Source: Streptomyces rhizosphaerihabitans (GTDB lineage: Bacteria; Actinomycetota; Actinomycetes; Streptomycetales; Streptomycetaceae). Taken from it: a DNA stretch of 64,000 nucleotides. The translations under genes and the position numbers were made by a program. This document shows, piece after piece, positions 61,040-64,000 of the stretch (positions within the stretch are counted from its first letter, which is position 1; every line of letters starts with the position of its first letter). The stretch covers positions 62,001 through 126,000 of the forward strand of contig NZ_JAODTZ010000002.1 of the NCBI RefSeq assembly GCF_025399795.1. Direction: 5' to 3'. Under the pieces are notes generated by a model. That model was not told where the DNA came from. It saw nothing but the letters and a program-made list of their open reading frames with translations, and did no database searches.

Positions 61040-61398
61040 ACGGCCGACGCTAGAAGGGAAAGAGGTCAGTTCCTGTCCGCTGTGCGGAGCCCCGGCGACG
61101 CGCGCAACGCGGGCGAGCGGGGTGATCCATGCAGGCCCGAGCAGATTGACCGAAAGCATCCCATTGAGGGGTGCTCGGAGTGAGATGTCCGTCCGGATGG
61201 CGGACGAGGAGCCCGCTGGGGGCCTCGGGGTGTGCGGCACATCCACACGGGTTTTCCACATCGTTATCGAGCGCGTGTCGCCCTGGATGTTTGGCTCACG
61301 TAAGTTCAGACCAAGGTAATTCGCGTGAGCAAAGCTGCGCGTGTGGCACCGCGCAGCGGAGGGGGCTGCGCGGTGCTGCCTTGCCCGGTGACGTGCTG
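61040..61398. other. Intergenic region upstream of the AlkZ-like gene
   Basis: This 359-base stretch lies between two leftward genes. Its right part holds the DUF192 terminator (61346-61376) and a 7-bp dyad GCTCACG/CGTGAGC (61294-61300, 61324-61330) around an AT-richer loop. The left part should carry the AlkZ-like promoter. No gene was recognised. Confidence 0.45.
61346..61376 (-). terminator. Hairpin after the DUF192 gene
   Basis: GCACCGCGCAGC (61346-61357) pairs perfectly with GCTGCGCGGTGC (61365-61376) around GGAGGGG. It is 22 bases beyond the stop of the leftward DUF192 gene. No T-run follows. Confidence 0.75.
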
Positions 61399-61743
61399 TC
61401 AGCCGCCCTGGACCGTGATCCGCGTCCCGCGCCGCACTCCCCATCGCCGCATCGCCCCGGCCTCCGCCTCCAGGACCTGCCGGGCTCGCGGCCGTGGCAG
61501 TCCCAGCCGGCCCGGACGCATCGTGCGCACCGCCAGGACTCGTGACGACCGGTCCAGATAGGCGACGTCGATCGCGAACCGCATCCCCAGTGTGTGCACC
61601 GAGTTCGCCGGTGTCAGCAGCAGTGCGCCCTCGATCCCCGAGCGCCCGAGCAGTCCCCGCCGCCGGGCGCGCGCCGTCGCGGCGAGCTCCAGGGGCACCG
61701 GCTCGGGTGTCCCTCGCGTCGTGTCCGTCGTGAACGTGGCCAT
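61399..61743 (-). CDS. DUF192 protein
   Basis: A 114-residue small protein of the DUF192 family. It shows the ATARARRRGLLGRSGIEGALLLTPANSVHTLGMRFAIDVAYLD core and the closing ARQVLEAEAGAMRRWGVRRGTRI. The function is not established; an archaeal member has a beta-barrel fold with an exposed cleft. There is no signal peptide. The start is ATG at 61743. It is a single gene. Confidence 0.88.
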   Translation of the reverse strand: MATFTTDTTRGTPEPVPLELAATARARRRGLLGRSGIEGALLLTPANSVHTLGMRFAIDVAYLDRSSRVLAVRTMRPGRLGLPRPRARQVLEAEAGAMRRWGVRRGTRITVQGG

Positions 61744-62029
61744 GGGTGCGAAGTTAGCGGTGGAGTCAAGCGGGAGCGCGCCACGCGGATCACTCGCCCG
61801 GAGTACGTGGGGACAAGTCGGTGCCACGCCCCACAAGCGGGCGCAGACCCATTGGATCTCTCCCGATCCTCCTCGATTCCCTTTGAATCAGCTGTGATTC
61901 GGCCATGATCACACCCGGAATCGATGGTTCCGTGCTCACCGCGGCGTCGCTGGGCGACTTCGGAGAGTAGTTGTGGCACGCGGATGCACACAGCATCACT
62001 TACGAAGGGTTATGGTGGAAACCCCCCCT
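61744..62029. other. Intergenic region upstream of the candidate sRNA
   Basis: No protein-coding gene was recognised between the DUF192 start and the strong plus-strand terminator at 62030. The stretch contains AT-richer patches (CTTTGAATCAGCTGTGATTC near 61890 and TAGTTGTGG near 61970) that could carry a rightward promoter and the DUF192 promoter. Confidence 0.4.
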
Positions 62030-62070
62030 CGGGCCGGTCCGTCTCCCCCCCACGGACCGGCCCGTTTTTT
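61975..62070 (+). ncRNA. Candidate C-rich small RNA (6C-like) with intrinsic terminator
   Basis: A plus-strand transcript is implied by a perfect 13-bp stem (62030-62042 with 62052-62064) followed by TTTTTT (62065-62070), with no gene upstream on that strand. The terminal loop is CTCCCCCCC, and a second run of seven C (62022-62028) follows a small GGGTT/AACCC hairpin (62007-62024). Two C-runs near hairpins recall the actinobacterial 6C RNA family. The C-rich loop could pair with Shine-Dalgarno sequences. The 5' end is a guess from a TTGTGG box near 61971. Confidence 0.5.
62030..62070 (+). terminator. Intrinsic terminator with U-tract
   Basis: A 13-bp GC stem, a 9-base C-rich loop and six T form one of only two canonical intrinsic terminators seen in the window. 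It points rightward, so it does not serve the leftward aldo/keto reductase or DUF192 genes. Confidence 0.9.
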
Positions 62071-62151
62071 GTGCCCGCGACGGCCCGCCCGGCAGGCGCC
62101 CCCGTGCGCCCCCCCGAGGGTCCGCCCCGCGCGGTCCGGGATTCCGGTGAC

Positions 62152-63189
<1,038 letters not shown>

Positions 63190-63333
63190 GAGGACGAACC
63201 TATGTCAGGGCGCACGGGCCCCTCGGCAGCTCCCGCGTTTCACGGGGGTAGGCTTCGCCCCGGGGGATCGTCATATGGACAGGGACCGTGCTCGGGCGCG
63301 GCTGTCCGATCCGCACGGAGGGGCTGACAACAC

Positions 63334-64000
63334 GTGACCTTGCGCGACAACCTGCGCCGTCTGCTGGTCAGGTTCTATGCACGCAGGGTGGAAGGCCACC
63401 TCGACCACGACCAGGTGCCCAAGCACATCGGCGTCATCATGGACGGCAACCGACGCTGGGCGAAGGCGGCGGGTTCCACCACCGCCCAGGGCCACCGGGC
63501 CGGAGCCGACAAGATCGGGGAGTTCCTCGGCTGGTGCTCCGAGACCGATGTCGAGGTCGTCACCCTCTGGCTGCTGTCCACCGACAACTTCGACCGCCCG
63601 CAGGAGGAGCTCGGTCCGCTCCTCGGCATCATCGAGGGCGTCGTCCGCACGCTGGCGGCCGACGGCCGCTGGCGGGTGCACCACGTCGGGACGCGGGACA
63701 TCCTGCCCTCCCCGATGCAGTCGGCCCTCAAGGAGGCCGAGGAGGCCACCGCGCACGTCGAGGGGATAGTCGTCAACGTCGCCATCGGCTACGGCGGTCG
63801 CCAGGAGATCGCCGACGCCGTGCGCTCGATGATCCTCGACGCCGCCGACAAGGGCACCTCGATGGAGGACCTCGCGGACCGCGTCGACGTCGACCTCATC
63901 GGCAAGCACCTCTACACCGGCGCCCAGCCCGATCCCGACCTGGTGATCCGCACCAGCGGTGAACAGCGGCTGTCCGGATTCATGCTCTGGCAGACCGCGC
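63334..64000 (+). CDS. uppS: Isoprenyl (undecaprenyl) diphosphate synthase, N-terminal part
   Basis: The cis-prenyltransferase frame runs from GTG 63334 past the window edge (222 codons visible). The catalytic stretch HIGVIMDGNRRWAKA has Asp37. It continues with GHRAGADKIGEFLGWC, VVTLWLLSTDNFDRPQEEL, VNVAIGYGGRQEI and the beginning of the C-terminal motif, LVIRTSGEQRLSGFMLWQTA. It makes the C55 (or shorter) polyprenyl carrier needed for cell-wall and glycan synthesis. About 25-30 residues are missing from view. CGGAGGGG lies 12 bases before the GTG. Confidence 0.96.
   Translation, partial: MTLRDNLRRLLVRFYARRVEGHLDHDQVPKHIGVIMDGNRRWAKAAGSTTAQGHRAGADKIGEFLGWCSETDVEVVTLWLLSTDNFDRPQEELGPLLGIIEGVVRTLAADGRWRVHHVGTRDILPSPMQSALKEAEEATAHVEGIVVNVAIGYGGRQEIADAVRSMILDAADKGTSMEDLADRVDVDLIGKHLYTGAQPDPDLVIRTSGEQRLSGFMLWQTA

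Overview
The window is chromosomal DNA of a Streptomyces or close relative. This is read from the very high GC content, the many GTG and TTG starts, 4-base ATGA/GTGA gene overlaps, and typical Streptomyces genes: GTP-type PEP carboxykinase, Tad pilus genes, a chitinase with a DasR-like box, DUF192, and UppS. No rRNA, tRNA or CRISPR array was seen. One transposon (an IS605-type element carrying only tnpB) and one MITE-like element are present.

Layout. 1-3165: the start of an NTPase-type protein (cut by the window edge) and a thioredoxin-domain DUF255 protein. 3329-9910: a tightly overlapped four-gene operon (processive GT2, GT39-like membrane transferase, GT2-GtrA, secreted radical copper oxidase) that probably builds and oxidises a cell-surface glycan. 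9986-13182: a Mut7-C RNase-like protein, a TetR regulator, and the two ends of a destroyed MFS transporter gene separated by an IS605-type element whose TnpB has lost its RuvC-I segment. 13374-16347: hemolysin III and pckG with strong terminators. 16448-26853: two facing groups of signalling and stress genes. The plus-strand group is Ser/Thr kinase, YbjN-like, membrane protein, vWA, PP2C and kinase-like protein. The minus-strand group is a substrate-binding-like protein, TelA, a vWA-bearing lipoprotein and a membrane protein, interrupted by the MITE. Together they resemble Ter/TerY-type stress modules.

27088-32441: a small protein whose ribosome-binding site lies in a hairpin, an alanine-type aminotransferase, a membrane protein paired with a KAP NTPase fused to a receiver domain, and a secreted serine protease. 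32462-39704: a catabolic cluster (N-acyl-D-amino-acid deacylase, PLP fold-III deaminase or dehydratase, KDG-type kinase, IclR, RidA, GntP permease). The best reading is use of N-acyl-D-glucosaminate or a related sugar acid, as arises from oxidised chitin. 39849-44175: an acidic protein, a secreted zinc carboxypeptidase, and a GH18 chitinase with a DasR-type operator.

44446-56622: a Tad/Flp pilus locus (CpaB, a TadZ-TadE fusion, a TadE-like protein with an Arg-rich repeat, TadA, TadB, TadC, Flp pilin, TadG) with its own histidine kinase and response regulator, then a lipoprotein and an OmpA-domain protein. Repeat-built reading frames sit at two of its gene junctions. 56708-64000: scattered housekeeping-like genes (DHFR-like, LLM oxidoreductase, DinB, methyltransferase, AlkZ-like, DUF192), a candidate C-rich small RNA with a strong terminator, an aldo/keto reductase, and the start of uppS.

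No homology search was possible. Family names come from motifs and gene order, and starts were chosen by ribosome-binding site, overlap and domain boundaries.
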